A stretch of DNA of 64,000 nt from Pyrus communis (lineage: Eukaryota; Streptophyta; Magnoliopsida; Rosales; Rosaceae), in NCBI RefSeq assembly GCF_963583255.1, contig NC_084816.1, positions 19,334,053 to 19,398,052 of the forward strand, written 5' to 3'. The position numbers were made by a program, and so were the translations under genes. Shown piece after piece: positions 61,654 to 64,000 of this stretch (within the stretch, counting starts at the first letter, position 1; each line of letters starts with the position of its first letter). The notes beneath the pieces are model-generated. The model saw only the letters and a list, made by a program, of their open reading frames with translations, was not told where the DNA came from and did no database searches.

Positions 61654-63891
61654 GGTAAGGTTTAAATAAAAAACAGTAAAATTTGGACATGTGAAATTAC
61701 ATTATTGCCCATCAATTTTTTTTGTGTGATAGAAGATTAAGTAGTTTTTTCACCCTCTTTTGGTTGATAAAGAGGGTTTCATTAATTAATAGAGATTATT
61801 ATTATGATTAAGGGGAATGAGAGGGAAACTATTACAATAATTTAAAGAGACATGAGAGTTTCAAACTCAAAACGCATGAATAGAAACCCAACATCTTATT
61901 CATTAGGATATTGAACCACATGCATAAGATAAGAACTTGGATATGGAATTATTCTCTAACAAGGTGCTTAGGTAAACATCCTTGACCATCCTGGTTTTTT
62001 TAGAATATAGGATGGATATATGTGTAATGAGGATAGGGTATTAGGTTTCTACGTATGCATTCCAGATTCAAAACTTTCACTTTTCAAAATTAATGTAATA
62101 CTTTTGAACCCTCCCATCTCCCCCTTAATAATAGTAACTAAAAAAAATTATTTTACGAATGACACTATGCTGTGTTCTTGTTGTTTATCGAAAAAAAGAA
62201 AATGGAATCAATGTTCTTATGTCCAATACTATAGTTTGTAAAATATAAATAAGCTCTCACATGGTATAATTAATTAAGTCATAATCCATAATTCTGCGAT
62301 CTTGCTCTTATTCTAGTGGAACTTTTATTCTCAACAACAATATAGAAAGGTTCGAATTCCTCAGGCTCAGTGATAAAATTGTTTATATTATTTGAAGAAT
62401 GCATGTATGTCGTTGAGAGAGAAAACTAGGTCAGAACTTAATTTGTTAGGTTAAGAGTTCGATTATCTTTTGTTCCAGCCAATGAACGATTATCTTTTGT
62501 TCCAAAGAAAGTCATAAAAAATATCAAATATTTGTTCTATAACAGCCATGTACGTGGCAACAGACTCACTTGTTAATCAGTGTCATATCCTTCTCCTCCG
62601 CTGTAGTAGCATTTAGTTGGGTGGCGAACAAAGGAGTGGACAGTCTTGTTATTTTTAGTGCTTGACTACTGCTTTGATTCAACATGGTGAAGACAAGGGC
62701 ATATGAATACAGTAGCTGGTGCTGTATGAATTATCTTGTCTTCTCACAAGCAAACAGTACTCGTACCATAACTACTGCTTCTGAAAATGGCCTTTCTCCT
62801 TTTATTTGAGACCTGAATTTCTGTCTCTAAATTTGTCTCCATCTTTTTCTGGGTTTGTCTGCTATGGTTATTATGATTTTGTCTGCCTAATGGACTCTCT
62901 GAAAATGCGTTTTGGCTTTTCCTTCAATTCAAAAATATCAAAAACTGCTTTTGTTTTCTCCTATCAAAGACAATGGCCAAACAGGGAACAACTTCTGCTT
63001 CAACCTTATCTGTCCTTTCCCTTCCAAATCAAAGCACCAAGCACTTCTTTGTCCCTTGAGTCTTTGACGGTTTGCGCCAAATTTCTGGATAATTATCAAT
63101 GCCCCAATCCAAAAAAATACTCAAATACAAAATAAATAATGCCAAAGTATTGGTGCTATTGCATGCAATTTTGTCTCATACATTAAATTTTGGTTTTCAC
63201 TAATCTATATATAAATCCAAACTTTGCAATATGACCATATACAGCCCTCATAGTTTCTTGAATTTAATTCCTTCTATATACATAATTTCTTGAATTAAAT
63301 TCCACGACATTTGCTTGGTCACCTTGTCTAGCAAAGAAAGGAATTAGTTTATCTTTATCCAATTCTATATATCTTCATATGCCTAATTTTCTTGGATAAA
63401 TTCTACATTATTTTTTTTTAGACAAATGATTGAATAGTACACTAAATTCATCTAAATCTAAGTTTAAAAATTATATAGTTTCATTACATTTAAGTACACA
63501 TGGTGAAGTACAATACTGTAGCCAACTTGGTTAAACAATATTGTCTTCATGTGATTACAATACTCCATCTGGGTCATAACCTTTTTCCTTAAGTCGCATT
63601 ATTTGGTCACTTTGACTAGCTCCTGGAACAAGTCACTGGGAGGAATATGATACTTTATCTTTAGAAAAGTGTTATCTTTCTCATTGTTTTTATATTAGTA
63701 ACTCAATTACTACATATAATACTAACAAAAAAAAAATCACTACATATAATATGGGAAAAGTTTGTGACCCTTTTTCTTGAGTGAAAAAGAAAGGACTTGG
63801 AATTCTGAGACTTACCGAGTGCCGTTATAAAGCACATGAGACTTCAGTGGACAGGAATCCTGGCAGGATCTAGGAATCAAATTCCCATGAA

Positions 63892-64000
63892 TTTTTTTTT
63901 TTTTTTTAACAAATAATATTATCCGGTTGGACTTAACCTCATAATAGATTAACAATAATGTGGTTCAAATTCACCTTTGACGAGAAGCAAACTTAAGATC
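63892..64000 (-). mobile_element. SINE-like element, family B, cut by the window end
   Basis: An oligo-T tract is followed by AACAAATAATATTATCCGG, AATAATGTGGTTCAAATTCA and AGCAAACTTAAGATC. It matches the start of the copies at 6505, 29119 and 30014. Confidence 0.6.

Larger units (their letters stand above)
57976..64000. other. Gene-free right end of the window
   Basis: No intact gene is visible. It contains poly-T and poly-A tracts (58725-58740, 58890-58916), an RNase H-like remnant (59005-59344), a LINE 3' end (59480-59835), a block with three G-boxes (60098-60336), a Cassandra solo LTR (61296-61653) and a SINE-like copy at the edge (63892-64000). Short open frames around 62806-63135 have no recognisable content. 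Confidence 0.6.

Noticed and set aside
62806..63135. 109-codon plus-strand ORF
   Set aside because: Low-complexity Ser/Phe-rich text without domain or homologue that I recognise.

Overview
The window is nuclear DNA from a flowering plant, very probably a eudicot and most likely a woody Rosaceae (apple/pear type). The evidence is AT-rich intergenic DNA with short GC-richer exons, GT-AG introns, many miniature transposons and SINE-like copies, a Copia element with intact target-site duplications, and a 5S-rRNA-like Cassandra LTR. The family-level assignment rests on recall of repeat types and is only moderately certain.

Genes are concentrated in the left half. Left to right: the last exon of an organic cation/carnitine transporter (2096-3291, +); a two-exon small protein ending in PAFSPMPFMF (4795-5439, -); a four-exon mitochondrial-type RRM protein (10578-13461, -); a 13-exon GH1 beta-glucosidase (17669-20920, +); a 12-exon mRNA cap guanine-N7 methyltransferase (22511-25744, +); a three-exon tail-anchored protein of unknown function (26669-28510, -); a single-exon DUF538 protein (32434-32907, -); and a four-exon plastid RNA-editing factor of the MORF9 type (42704-44391, -). 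Each multi-exon model was built by hand. The splice sites keep frame throughout, and the predicted proteins have plausible lengths of 120, 142, 504, 373, 312 and 228 residues.

The genes do not form a pathway and each appears independently regulated. The transporter and cap methyltransferase are, from memory, near neighbours in Arabidopsis (At3g20660 and At3g20650), so this may be a conserved block expanded by later insertions.

The right half (about 44.4-64 kb) is mostly repeats: a 34-bp minisatellite, several inverted-repeat MITEs, a complete but decayed Copia element (51062-57970, minus orientation, TSD CTTAT), RNase H-like and RTE-type LINE remnants, and a Cassandra solo LTR (61296-61653, TSD GGTAA) whose 5S-like core is tandemly duplicated. 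The most speculative gene candidate is a 39-codon ORF at 49294-49413 with a CLE-like SGPDPTH motif. I saw no tRNA gene, true rRNA gene or CRISPR array.
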